From: Aureimonas ureilytica
GTDB lineage: Bacteria; Pseudomonadota; Alphaproteobacteria; Rhizobiales; Rhizobiaceae
Length of the DNA stretch: 64,000 nucleotides
Direction: 5' to 3'
Assembly (NCBI RefSeq): GCF_001475935.1
Contig: NZ_LDQA01000024.1
Location: forward strand, 62,001 to 126,000
The translations under genes and the position numbers were made by a program. Positions within the stretch are counted from its first letter, which is position 1. Each line of letters opens with the position of its first letter. Of this stretch, positions 50,936 through 58,701 are shown piece by piece. The notes under the pieces were generated by a model, which did no database searches, was not told the origin of the DNA, and saw only the letters and a list, made by a program, of their open reading frames with translations.

Positions 50936-51937
50936 TTGTCTGACATCGGTATGAAGCCCGCCACCGGCTGGCTCGGCTCGGAGCGCCGCCGGCTCCTGAT
51001 CCAGGAATACGGGATCTTCATCGCCTTCCTCGTTCTCGTGGCGGTGCTCGCCTTCTCGAACGAATATTTCCTGACGGCCGGCAATATCTCGAACGTTCTG
51101 CTTCAGACGTCGATCAACGGCATTCTGGCCATCGGCATGACCTTCGTCATCCTGACGCGCGGCATCGACCTTTCGGTCGGCTCGGTCGTGGCGCTGGCCG
51201 GCATGGTGAGCGCGAGCCTTGCCACCACCTCGCCGGCGGGCGTCGCGGGCGGCCCTTATCCCGTGGCCCTGGCGCTGGCGGCCGGCATTCTCGTCGGCGT
51301 CCTGTCGGGCTCGATCGTCGGCGTGATCGTCTCGCGCTTCTCGGTGCCGGCTTTCGTGGCGACGCTCGGCATGTTGTCGGCGGCGCGCGGCGCGACGCTG
51401 ATCTATGGCAATGGCCGCCCGGTGCCGGGCCTCGTGCCCGACTTCCGCGTCATCGGTACGGGCAATGTGCTCGGCATTCCTATGCCCGTCGTGATCCTCG
51501 CCGGCGTCTTCATCCTGTCCTGGTGGGTTCTCTCACGCACCCGGTTCGGCCGCTACATCTACGCCGTCGGCGGCAATCCGCACGCCGCCAAGACGTCGGG
51601 CATCGATGTCACGCGCATTCGCTTCCTCGTCTATGTCATCTCGGGCGCTCTCTCGGGTCTCGCCGGCATGATCCTTTCGGCGCGCACGGGCTCGGCCCTG
51701 CCGCAAGCGGGCGTCGCCTATGAGCTGGATGCGATCGCGGCCGTGGTGATCGGCGGCACCTCGCTCTCGGGCGGCGTCGGACGTGTCACCGGAACGCTGA
51801 TCGGCGCGCTTATCATCGGCGTCATGAACAACGGCCTCGATCTCCTCGGCATCCAGTCCTACTACCAGCAGATCCTGAAGGGCGCCTTGATCGTCGGCGC
51901 GGTGATGCTGGACCAGACGCGCAAGCACTCCGCCTGA
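50936..51937 (+). CDS. Sugar ABC transporter permease (RbsC type)
   Basis: 333 residues from a TTG start with GGGAGA upstream; the first in-frame ATG is five codons later. TM-rich; RGIDLSVGSVVALAGMV near residues 76-92 and GGNPHAAKTSGIDV near 215 are family marks. Works with the RbsA-type ATPase and the binding protein on either side. Confidence 0.9.
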   Translation: MSDIGMKPATGWLGSERRRLLIQEYGIFIAFLVLVAVLAFSNEYFLTAGNISNVLLQTSINGILAIGMTFVILTRGIDLSVGSVVALAGMVSASLATTSPAGVAGGPYPVALALAAGILVGVLSGSIVGVIVSRFSVPAFVATLGMLSAARGATLIYGNGRPVPGLVPDFRVIGTGNVLGIPMPVVILAGVFILSWWVLSRTRFGRYIYAVGGNPHAAKTSGIDVTRIRFLVYVISGALSGLAGMILSARTGSALPQAGVAYELDAIAAVVIGGTSLSGGVGRVTGTLIGALIIGVMNNGLDLLGIQSYYQQILKGALIVGAVMLDQTRKHSA

Positions 51938-52032
51938 CACGCGTAGTCTCTTGGCCGGCGGAGGAGTCGGCCCAGCCCAACGGAGCACCATCCTGGCGCT
52001 CCCGCCTACATCCTACAGGGAGGGAACACCCC

Positions 52033-53016
52033 ATGAAGAAGCTCATGCTCGCCTTCGCCATGGCCTCGGCGCTCTACGCGCCCTCGGCGATGGCCCAGGA
52101 AAAGCTGAAGATCGGCGCGACCGTCTACGGTCTCAACGCCGAGTTCATGCAGATCTGGACCGCCGCTCTGCAGAAGCATCCGGCCGTTCAGAAGGGCGAA
52201 GTCGAAGTCACGATCTTCGACGGCCGCTATGATGCGCTGGTCCAGCAGGAGCAGTTCAACACGATGATCACGCAGAAATACAATGCGATCATCTTCGTGC
52301 CGATGGACATCGAGGCGGGTGCCGCCGCCGTGCAGGCCGCTCATGACGCCGGCATCCCGGTCGTCGGCTCCAACGCCCGCGTCAACTCGGACCTCCTGAC
52401 CTCCTATGTCGGCTCCAACGACGTCGAGGCCGGCGAGCTGGAAGCCAAGTCCGTTCTCGACAAGATGGGCTGCAAGGGCAATGTCGTGATCATCGAAGGC
52501 CCGATCGGCCAGTCCGGCCAGATCCAGCGCCTCGAAGGCAACGAGAAGGCGCTGGCCGCCTGCCCGGACGTGAAGGTTCTGGAGCAGCAGACGGCCAACT
52601 GGTCGCGCGCCGAAGCCCAGACCCTCATGGAAAACTGGCTGACCTCGCATCCCGGCCAGATCCAGGGCGTCATCGGCCAGAACGACGAGATGGCGCTCGG
52701 CGCGATCGAGGCGATCAAGGCCGCGAACCTCAAGGTCTCCGACTTCGCCATCGCCGGCATCGACGGCGTGACGGACGCGATCAACGCCGTGAAGCGGGGC
52801 GAGATGGCCTCCATCCTGCAGGACGCGAACGCGCAGGCGCAGGGCGCGCTCGACGTCGCCATCAAGGCCGTGAAGCCGGACTACAAGCCGGAATCGCCGA
52901 TCTGGCAGCAATATCCCTCGATGAAGTGGGACGATGGCAAGGACAAGACCTATCTCGTGCCCTGGACGCCGGTGACGCTCGAGAACGCCGACAAGCTTCT
53001 GGAATCCCGCAAGTAA
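52033..53016 (+). CDS. Sugar ABC transporter substrate-binding protein (RbsB type)
   Basis: 327 residues. Sec signal MKKLMLAFAMASALYAPSAMA, cleaved after AMA (residue 21). Type I periplasmic binding fold: IGATVYGLNAEFMQIWTAAL, YNAIIFVPMDIEAGAAAV, GIPVVGSNARV, GQNDEMALGAIEAI and AIAGIDGVTDAI, where the GQNDEMA and GIDG loops hold the sugar. Related proteins bind polyols such as erythritol, threitol or xylitol. AGGGAGGGAA ribosome site. Confidence 0.92.
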   Translation: MKKLMLAFAMASALYAPSAMAQEKLKIGATVYGLNAEFMQIWTAALQKHPAVQKGEVEVTIFDGRYDALVQQEQFNTMITQKYNAIIFVPMDIEAGAAAVQAAHDAGIPVVGSNARVNSDLLTSYVGSNDVEAGELEAKSVLDKMGCKGNVVIIEGPIGQSGQIQRLEGNEKALAACPDVKVLEQQTANWSRAEAQTLMENWLTSHPGQIQGVIGQNDEMALGAIEAIKAANLKVSDFAIAGIDGVTDAINAVKRGEMASILQDANAQAQGALDVAIKAVKPDYKPESPIWQQYPSMKWDDGKDKTYLVPWTPVTLENADKLLESRK

Positions 53017-53025
53017 TCACCGAAC

Positions 53026-53055
53026 GGGGAGCGGCCGGCTCGTCGGCCGCTCCCC
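53026..53055 (+). terminator. 12-bp hairpin after the binding-protein gene
   Basis: GGGGAGCGGCCG (53026-53037) pairs perfectly with CGGCCGCTCCCC (53044-53055), loop of six, 9 bases after the stop. No T-tract; probably an mRNA stabiliser or attenuator between the binding-protein gene and the enzyme genes. Confidence 0.65.
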
Positions 53056-53185
53056 CATCCCGGGCTATGGGGCGACGCCCGCCTTTCTCCTCCCATCCGG
53101 TTCCTCCCCCGGTGCGGGCGTCTCCCGACAGGCCGAAGGCTGAAAGTCTTCCGTCAGCGCAATCGAACATCGAAGGAAAGGCGTC

Positions 53186-53959
53186 ATGAGCGAAGTCACG
53201 CCGCAGGTGGATTTGAACTTCTCGCTGGCCGGCAAGGTCGCGCTCGTCACGGGCGGCAGCTCCGGCATCGGCGCGGCGATCGCGGAAGCCTATGCCCAGA
53301 AGGGGGCGCAGGTCGCCGTTCTCGACATCCAGGCGGAAGCCGCCGAAGCCAAGGCCGCGTCGCTCGACAACGGCGCGAAAGCCTTCCGCTGCGACGTGTC
53401 CGACGCCGCCTCCGTCGAAGCGGCGGTTCAGGGCGTGCTCCAAGCGTTCGGGCGCATCGACATTGCCGTCAACAGCGCCGGCATCGTCGCGCTCGCCCCG
53501 GCCGAAAGCCTCTCGCTCGACGCTTGGGACAAGACCATCGCGATCAATCTCAAGGGCACCTTCCTCGTGGCGCAGGCGGTCGGCCGCGCGATGATCGCAG
53601 CCGGCAAGGGCGGCAAGATCGTCAATCTCGCCTCGCAGGCCGGCACGGTCGCGATCGACGAGCACGCGGCCTATTGCGCCTCCAAGTTCGGCGTCATCGG
53701 CCTGTCCAAGACGCTTGCCGCCGAATGGGGCAAGCACGGCATTTGCGTGAACACGATCTCGCCGACGATCGTGCTGACCGATCTCGGCCGCAAGGCCTGG
53801 AGCGGCGAGAAGGGCGAGGCCGCCAAGGCGCGCATCCCCGCCGGGCGCTTCGCCTATCCGCAGGAAATCGCGGCGGCTGCGGTTTTCCTTGCCTCCAATG
53901 GGGCGGATATGATCAACGGCGCCGACCTTCTGGTCGACGGCGGCTATACCATCATCTGA
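53186..53959 (+). CDS. Short-chain dehydrogenase, probable polyol (threitol/arabitol-type) dehydrogenase
   Basis: 257 residues. Rossmann motif VTGGSSGIGAAIAEA near residues 20-34, VNSAGIV, catalytic Ser in NLASQAGTVA and Tyr/Lys in AAYCASK near 157-161; C-terminal GADLLVDGGYTII. The HAAYCASKFGVIGL and ISPTIVLTDLGRKAWSGEKGEAAKARIPAGRFAYPQEI stretches resemble the D-threitol and D-arabitol dehydrogenases (DthD, GolD). In this operon, oxidation of a tetritol to a tetrulose ahead of the DhaK/DhaL kinase is the natural role; the precise polyol is inferred. Confidence 0.85.
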   Translation: MSEVTPQVDLNFSLAGKVALVTGGSSGIGAAIAEAYAQKGAQVAVLDIQAEAAEAKAASLDNGAKAFRCDVSDAASVEAAVQGVLQAFGRIDIAVNSAGIVALAPAESLSLDAWDKTIAINLKGTFLVAQAVGRAMIAAGKGGKIVNLASQAGTVAIDEHAAYCASKFGVIGLSKTLAAEWGKHGICVNTISPTIVLTDLGRKAWSGEKGEAAKARIPAGRFAYPQEIAAAAVFLASNGADMINGADLLVDGGYTII

Positions 53960-53984
53960 TTTCGGGAACGGATCGCAGGACATG

Positions 53985-54986
53985 ATGCAGCGTTTCATCA
54001 ACAATCCGGACGAGGTGGTGGAAGATACGGTGAAGGGCTTCGTGAAAGCCCATCCCGATCTCGTCCGCCTGTCGGAGCGCAATCGGCGCGTGATCGTCTC
54101 GGCCTTCGCGCCCAAGACCGGCAAGGTCGGCGTGGTGACGGGCGGCGGCTCGGGCCATGAGCCCGCCTTCATCGGCTATACCGGCCAGAACATGCTGGAC
54201 GCGGTGGCCGTGGGCGAACTCTTCTCCTCGCCGACGGCCAAGAGCTTCCATGACGCGATGGTCGAGGCCAATGGCGGCGCGGGCGTCATCTGCCTCTACG
54301 GCAATTATGCCGGCGACAACATGAACGTGAAGATGGCGACCAAGCTCGCCGCGAAGGACGGGATCGAAGTCGCGACCGTCGTCGCCAATGACGATGTCTG
54401 CTCGGCCCCGCTTACCGAGCGCGAGAAGCGCCGGGGCGTCGCGGGCGAGATCATGATGTGGAAGATCGGCGGCGCCAAGGCGGCCGAGGGTGCGAGCCTC
54501 GAAGAGGTGCGCGTCACCGCCCAGCGCGCCATCGACAATTGCCGCTCGATCGGCGTCGGTCTCGGCCCCTGCACGCTTCCCGCCGTCGGCCACCCGAACT
54601 TCCAGATCGAGGCCGGCACGATGGAGGTCGGCATTGGCCATCACGGCGAGCCGGGCATCCGCGTGGAGCCGCTGAAAACCGCGGCCGAAGTCGCGCGCGA
54701 CATGGCAACGATCGTGCTCGACGATCACGCGCTCGCCGAGGGCACCGAAGTCGCCGTTCTGGTTTCCGGTCTGGGCGCGACGCCGCTGAACGAACTCTAC
54801 ATCCTGAACGACACGATCGAAGAGGAGATCGCCCGGCGCGGTCTCAAGATCCACCGCACCTATGTCGGCAATTATTTCACCTCGCTCGAAATGGTGGGCG
54901 CGACGCTGACGGTGATGGCGCTGGACGAGGAGCTGAAGAGCCTTCTCGACAAGGAGGCCCGCTCGCCCGGCCTCGCGCAGGCTTGA
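53985..54986 (+). CDS. dhaK: DhaK-family ketose kinase, substrate-binding subunit
   Basis: 333 residues; the second of two adjacent ATG codons has the better distance to AGGA. FINNPDEVVEDTVKGFV start, GGGSGHEPAFIGYTGQNML and GNYAGDNMNVKMA motifs, and the His that binds the ketose covalently in VGIGHHGEPG near residue 217. With DhaL it phosphorylates dihydroxyacetone or, in polyol loci, D- or L-erythrulose (DerK/LerK). Next to a threitol-type dehydrogenase, erythrulose is favoured. Confidence 0.93.
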   Translation: MQRFINNPDEVVEDTVKGFVKAHPDLVRLSERNRRVIVSAFAPKTGKVGVVTGGGSGHEPAFIGYTGQNMLDAVAVGELFSSPTAKSFHDAMVEANGGAGVICLYGNYAGDNMNVKMATKLAAKDGIEVATVVANDDVCSAPLTEREKRRGVAGEIMMWKIGGAKAAEGASLEEVRVTAQRAIDNCRSIGVGLGPCTLPAVGHPNFQIEAGTMEVGIGHHGEPGIRVEPLKTAAEVARDMATIVLDDHALAEGTEVAVLVSGLGATPLNELYILNDTIEEEIARRGLKIHRTYVGNYFTSLEMVGATLTVMALDEELKSLLDKEARSPGLAQA

Positions 54987-54997
54987 GGAGAGGAACG

Positions 54998-55642
54998 ATG
55001 CAGAGCTTTCCCAATGCCGGCGGCGATCAGATCATCCTCGCCATGGCGGACAAGATCATCGAGAACCGGGCCTATCTCTCCGAAATCGACGGCAAGATCG
55101 GCGACGGCGACCATGGCGTGAACATGGCCAAGGGCTTCGGCATGGCGGCGGAGCGGCTGAAGGGCCGCGACGCGACGCTGACTGAGGCTATGGAAGCCTT
55201 GAGCGAAGTGCTGATGGGCGAGATCGGCGGCTCCATGGGCCCGCTTTACGGCATGATGTTCACCGAGTTCGCGGAAGCGACCGGCGCGAACGAGCGCATC
55301 GACGCGAGGCTCTTCTCGGCCATGCTGCACAAGGGGCTGGAGGGCATCCAGTCCATCGGCTCGGCCAAGGTCGGTGACAAGACGCTGATCGACACGCTGG
55401 TGCCGGCGGTCGAAGCCTTCGACGCGGCGAACGCGGCCGGTCAGCCCTTCGGCGAGGCGCTCGACGCGCTGGTCGCGGCCGCCGAGGCGGGACGCGATTC
55501 CACCATCGATCTCGTGGCGAAGATCGGCCGCGCCAGCCGGCTCGGCGAGCGCTCGCGCGGCGTGCTCGACGCCGGCGCGACCTCCTGCGCCATGATCCTC
55601 ACGACCTTGGCCGAGGGCGCGAAGGCTCGGCTCGCGGCCTGA
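54998..55642 (+). CDS. dhaL: DhaL-family kinase, nucleotide-binding subunit
   Basis: 214 residues. Asp residues that hold Mg-ATP are in IDGKIGDGDHGVNMAKGF near residues 29-46; GGSMGPLYGMMF and VGDKTLIDTLVPA follow, and RASRLGERSRGVLDAGATS closes the barrel. It starts 11 bases after dhaK and forms an ATP-dependent kinase with it if the third, phosphotransferase subunit (DhaM) is absent, as it is here. Confidence 0.93.
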   Translation: MQSFPNAGGDQIILAMADKIIENRAYLSEIDGKIGDGDHGVNMAKGFGMAAERLKGRDATLTEAMEALSEVLMGEIGGSMGPLYGMMFTEFAEATGANERIDARLFSAMLHKGLEGIQSIGSAKVGDKTLIDTLVPAVEAFDAANAAGQPFGEALDALVAAAEAGRDSTIDLVAKIGRASRLGERSRGVLDAGATSCAMILTTLAEGAKARLAA

Positions 55643-55647
55643 TCCCG

Positions 55648-55680
55648 TCACCGCCCCGGTTCCACCCGCCAGGGCGGTGA
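55648..55680 (+). terminator. 9-bp hairpin between dhaL and the fusion gene
   Basis: TCACCGCCC (55648-55656) pairs with GGGCGGTGA (55672-55680), loop of 15; no T-tract. It may separate expression of the kinase genes from that of the regulator-kinase fusion gene. Confidence 0.45.
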
Positions 55681-55740
55681 TTGCGCTTCACAGCCGCGCC
55701 GTGTGAAAGGTGATCGCAAAGGCAAGCCAGACGAGGCGGC

Positions 55741-57840
55741 GTGACAGCGGCGAGAGACAAAGCCAAAACGACGAAGTCGCAGGCGGGCGAGGACACCGCG
55801 CCGATCCCGCTGCGCTTTGGCGACGATCCGCAGCTTTGGGCGGCCTGGCTTTACTATGAAGAAGGGCTGACCCAAGGCGAGATCGCCGACGCCATGGGCG
55901 TGTCCCGCGCCACGGTGAATGCCACGCTGGCCGATGCACGGGTGCGCGGCGTCGTGGACATCACGATCGAGCCGCAACGCCTGGCCGCGCTCACGCTGGC
56001 GCGCGAGGTGAAGCGCCATTTCGGGCTGCACGACTGCCTGGTCGTGCCGACCTCCGGTCCGCCCGGCCAGCATATCGACCAGCTCGGGCGCGCCGGCGGG
56101 CTCGCGCTGATCGACACGCTGCGCTCGGGTGATACGCTCGCGGTCGCCTGGGGGCGCACCGTCATGGCGATCGCCCGCCAGCTTCGCGCGCGCCCGCTTC
56201 AGGATCTGCGCGTGGTGCAGGCGACAGGCGGCATGAGCACCGGGGGGCCGGATTCGCCGGAGCTTTGCGCCAGCGCCATCGCCGAAGCGCTGGGCGCGGT
56301 CTGCTTGCCGCTGACGGCACCCGGCATCGTCTCCTCGCCGCAATTGCGCGCCTTGCTGTTGGAAGAGCCGCTCTTGCGCGCCCAGTTCGAGGCGTTGCGC
56401 GGGGCGAACCGCGCGCTCATCGGCATCTCCTCGCTGCGTCCCAACTCCACCATTCACACGTCCGGCTTCTTCGACGCCGTTCCCTTGCAGGATTATCTGG
56501 CGCGTAACGCCGTCGGCGTTCTGGCTGGGCGCTTTCTGGGGCCGAATGGCGAGCCCGTGGAAGGGCCGCTGGACGAGCGCACGATCGGCCTATCGCTCGC
56601 TGATCTCGCGCACATCGAGCGGCGCATCGCGGTGGCCGGCGGGTTCGACAAGGTGCCGGCCATTCTGGCCGCCCTGCGCGGTCGCCATTGCAACGTGCTG
56701 GTCACCGACGCGGCGACGGCACGTGGCCTGCTCGATGCCGAGGGTGTCGTCAGCCAGCCCGTCACCAAGCGCGGCGCGAAACCGGCCGACCCTGCGGCCG
56801 CGCCCGGACCCGAGCTTCAGCGCCGCTTCGTCAAGAAATTCCTGAACGATCCGGACGATGTGGTGGACGAAATGCTGGATGGCGCGGCCCGCGCCCACCG
56901 CGAGCATCTCGTTCCCATTCCCGGCGCGCGGCGCGCCTTCATGGCGAAGGACGGCCCGAGGGAGGGCCATGTCGCGCTGGTCGTCGGCGGCGGCTCGGGC
57001 CACGAGCCCTGCTTTCTCGGCTATACCGGGCGCGGCATGGCGAGCGCGGTAGCGGTCGGCAACGTGTTTTCCTCGCCTCCGCCCGACCCGATCCTGCGCG
57101 CGGCGCGCGCCGCCTCGGGCGGGGCCGGCGTCCTCTTCATCTACGGCAATTATGCCGGCGACACGATGAACTTCGAAATGGCCGCCGAGCTGGCCGGCGA
57201 AGAGGGCATCGCCGTGCGCACCGTCGTGACGACCGACGACGTCGCCTCCTCGCCGCTGGAGGATCGCGACGGGCGTCGCGGCGTCGCGGGCAATGTCTTC
57301 GTGTTCAAGGTGGCGGGCGCGGCCTGCGATCTCGGCTGGTCGCTCGATGCCTGCGAACAGGCCGCGCGCCGCGCCAATGCGCGCACCACCACGATGGGCG
57401 TCGCGCTGGAGCCCTGTTCCATGCCGCAAAGCCGGCGCTTCAATTTCGCGATCGGGCCGGACGAGATGGAAGTCGGCGTCGGCATTCACGGCGAGCCCGG
57501 CGTCTCGCGCGAGACGATGCGCCCGGCCGACGCCGTGGTGGATACGATCATGGACCGCATTCTGGCCGAACTGCCCAAGGAATCAGGCGGGCGTGTCGCC
57601 GTTCTCGTCAATTCCTTCGGCGCGACGCCGTTGATGGAGCTCTATGTCCTATATCGCCGTGTCGAGCAGCGTCTTCAGGCGCGAGGGTTGAGCGTGGCGC
57701 GCAACTGGATCGGACATTACTGCACCTCGCTCGACATGGCGGGCGCGTCGGTCTCGGTTCTCCATCTCGACGACGAGCTGCTGCGACTGCTCGACCATCC
57801 CTGCGACACGCCTTTCTTCCGCGTTGGCGGTGCGGTTTGA
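55741..57840 (+). CDS. SorC-family regulator fused to a DhaK domain
   Basis: 699 residues from a GTG start. Residues about 30-75 are a SorC helix-turn-helix (WAAWLYYEEGLTQGEIADAMGVSRATVNATLADARVRGVV), about 90-340 the SorC sugar-binding domain (VAWGRTVMAIARQL, VQATGGMSTGGPDSPE, ANRALIGISSL), and from about 365 a complete DhaK domain: FVKKFLNDPDDVVDEMLDGA, GGGSGHEPCFLGYTGRGM, GNYAGDTMNFEMA and the catalytic His in VGVGIHGEPG near residue 582. It is followed by its own dhaL. One chain could thus bind DNA, sense a phosphosugar and take part in the kinase reaction. The combination is known to me as an annotation in rhizobia but without a described mechanism. Confidence 0.9.
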   Translation: MTAARDKAKTTKSQAGEDTAPIPLRFGDDPQLWAAWLYYEEGLTQGEIADAMGVSRATVNATLADARVRGVVDITIEPQRLAALTLAREVKRHFGLHDCLVVPTSGPPGQHIDQLGRAGGLALIDTLRSGDTLAVAWGRTVMAIARQLRARPLQDLRVVQATGGMSTGGPDSPELCASAIAEALGAVCLPLTAPGIVSSPQLRALLLEEPLLRAQFEALRGANRALIGISSLRPNSTIHTSGFFDAVPLQDYLARNAVGVLAGRFLGPNGEPVEGPLDERTIGLSLADLAHIERRIAVAGGFDKVPAILAALRGRHCNVLVTDAATARGLLDAEGVVSQPVTKRGAKPADPAAAPGPELQRRFVKKFLNDPDDVVDEMLDGAARAHREHLVPIPGARRAFMAKDGPREGHVALVVGGGSGHEPCFLGYTGRGMASAVAVGNVFSSPPPDPILRAARAASGGAGVLFIYGNYAGDTMNFEMAAELAGEEGIAVRTVVTTDDVASSPLEDRDGRRGVAGNVFVFKVAGAACDLGWSLDACEQAARRANARTTTMGVALEPCSMPQSRRFNFAIGPDEMEVGVGIHGEPGVSRETMRPADAVVDTIMDRILAELPKESGGRVAVLVNSFGATPLMELYVLYRRVEQRLQARGLSVARNWIGHYCTSLDMAGASVSVLHLDDELLRLLDHPCDTPFFRVGGAV

Positions 57841-57905
57841 CGGGTGAGCGCTGGGGAGCAAGGCGCGAAATGGTCTGTTTGCCTTGCGAACCGTAGGTTG
57901 GACAT

Positions 57906-58014
57906 TCTAGAGCAATGCCGTCGAACGGCGGTTCGACAGAAATGCTCCAGGCTTTTGTTTTCTGCATCGTCCCGGCGCGAAAGCTGGTTCGGCTCTCGCT
58001 GGAAATGCTCTAGA
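57906..58014. repeat. Rhizobial-type intergenic palindromic element
   Basis: TCTAGAGCA (57906-57914) and TGCTCTAGA (58006-58014) are perfect inverted ends of a 109-base element. Inside are a small hairpin GTCGAAC/GTTCGAC near 57920-57938, a second AATGCTC copy and the T-rich string CTTTTGTTTTCTGCATCG. From memory this strongly resembles a dispersed non-coding element with ATGCTCTAGA ends in Rhizobiales genomes. It lies in the 216-base gap before the second dhaL gene. Confidence 0.6.
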
Positions 58015-58056
58015 CCGGACCCGTGTTCATGCCGCGCCGGGAGGGCGCCAAGGCTC

Positions 58057-58680
58057 ATGCAACAGAACAGACCCGATCCGATCGCCGCGCTGTTCGCGGC
58101 CGTGTCCGAGGTGGTCGAAGCCCAGAAGTCCTATCTGTGCGAACTCGACGGGCCGATCGGCGATGGCGATCACGGAACCACGATGGCGCTGGGGTTCCGC
58201 GCGGTGCAGCGCGTTTTGGCGGGCGGTCCGGTCACCGATCCGGCCGAGACGTTCCGGCGCGCGGCGGCGGCTTTTCTGGATGCGGTGGGCGCATCCACCG
58301 GACCGCTCTACGCCACAGGCTTTCGCCGCGCGGCGCAGCGTCTCGACGGGCGCGAGGGCTTCGCCACCGAAGAGCAGGTTCTGATGCTGGAAGGTGTGGC
58401 GGCCGGGATCGCCGAGCGCGGTAAGGCGCGGCGCGGCGACAAGACCATGCTGGATGTCTGGTTGCCGGCGGCGGAAGCCGCGCGGGGTGCCTTGGACGTG
58501 GATCGGCCCATCTGGCCAGCGGTGCTGGAAGCGGCCGAGCGCGGCGCGGAAGCGACCGGCGCGATGGTGGCCTCGCGCGGGCGGGCGGCACGTCTGGGCG
58601 AGCGCTCGCTCGGCCATCTCGACCCCGGCGCGGTGTCGGCGGCGTTGATACTGAAAGCGATGGCCGGCGTGCTCGGCTGA
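58057..58680 (+). CDS. dhaL: DhaL-family kinase subunit, second copy
   Basis: 207 residues. Mg-ATP aspartates in LDGPIGDGDHGTTMALGF near residues 30-47; GASTGPLYATGF and RRGDKTMLDVWLPAAEAA; C-terminal RAARLGERSLGHLDPGAVS. More diverged than the first DhaL (for example STGPLY for SMGPLY). It probably pairs with the DhaK domain of the fusion protein upstream. Separated from it by 216 bases with an inserted repeat element, so coupling to the operon may be reduced. A weak ribosome site (AAGG). Confidence 0.9.
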   Translation: MQQNRPDPIAALFAAVSEVVEAQKSYLCELDGPIGDGDHGTTMALGFRAVQRVLAGGPVTDPAETFRRAAAAFLDAVGASTGPLYATGFRRAAQRLDGREGFATEEQVLMLEGVAAGIAERGKARRGDKTMLDVWLPAAEAARGALDVDRPIWPAVLEAAERGAEATGAMVASRGRAARLGERSLGHLDPGAVSAALILKAMAGVLG

Positions 58681-58701
58681 GCCGCCAGCCCCTTTTTCGT
58701 G

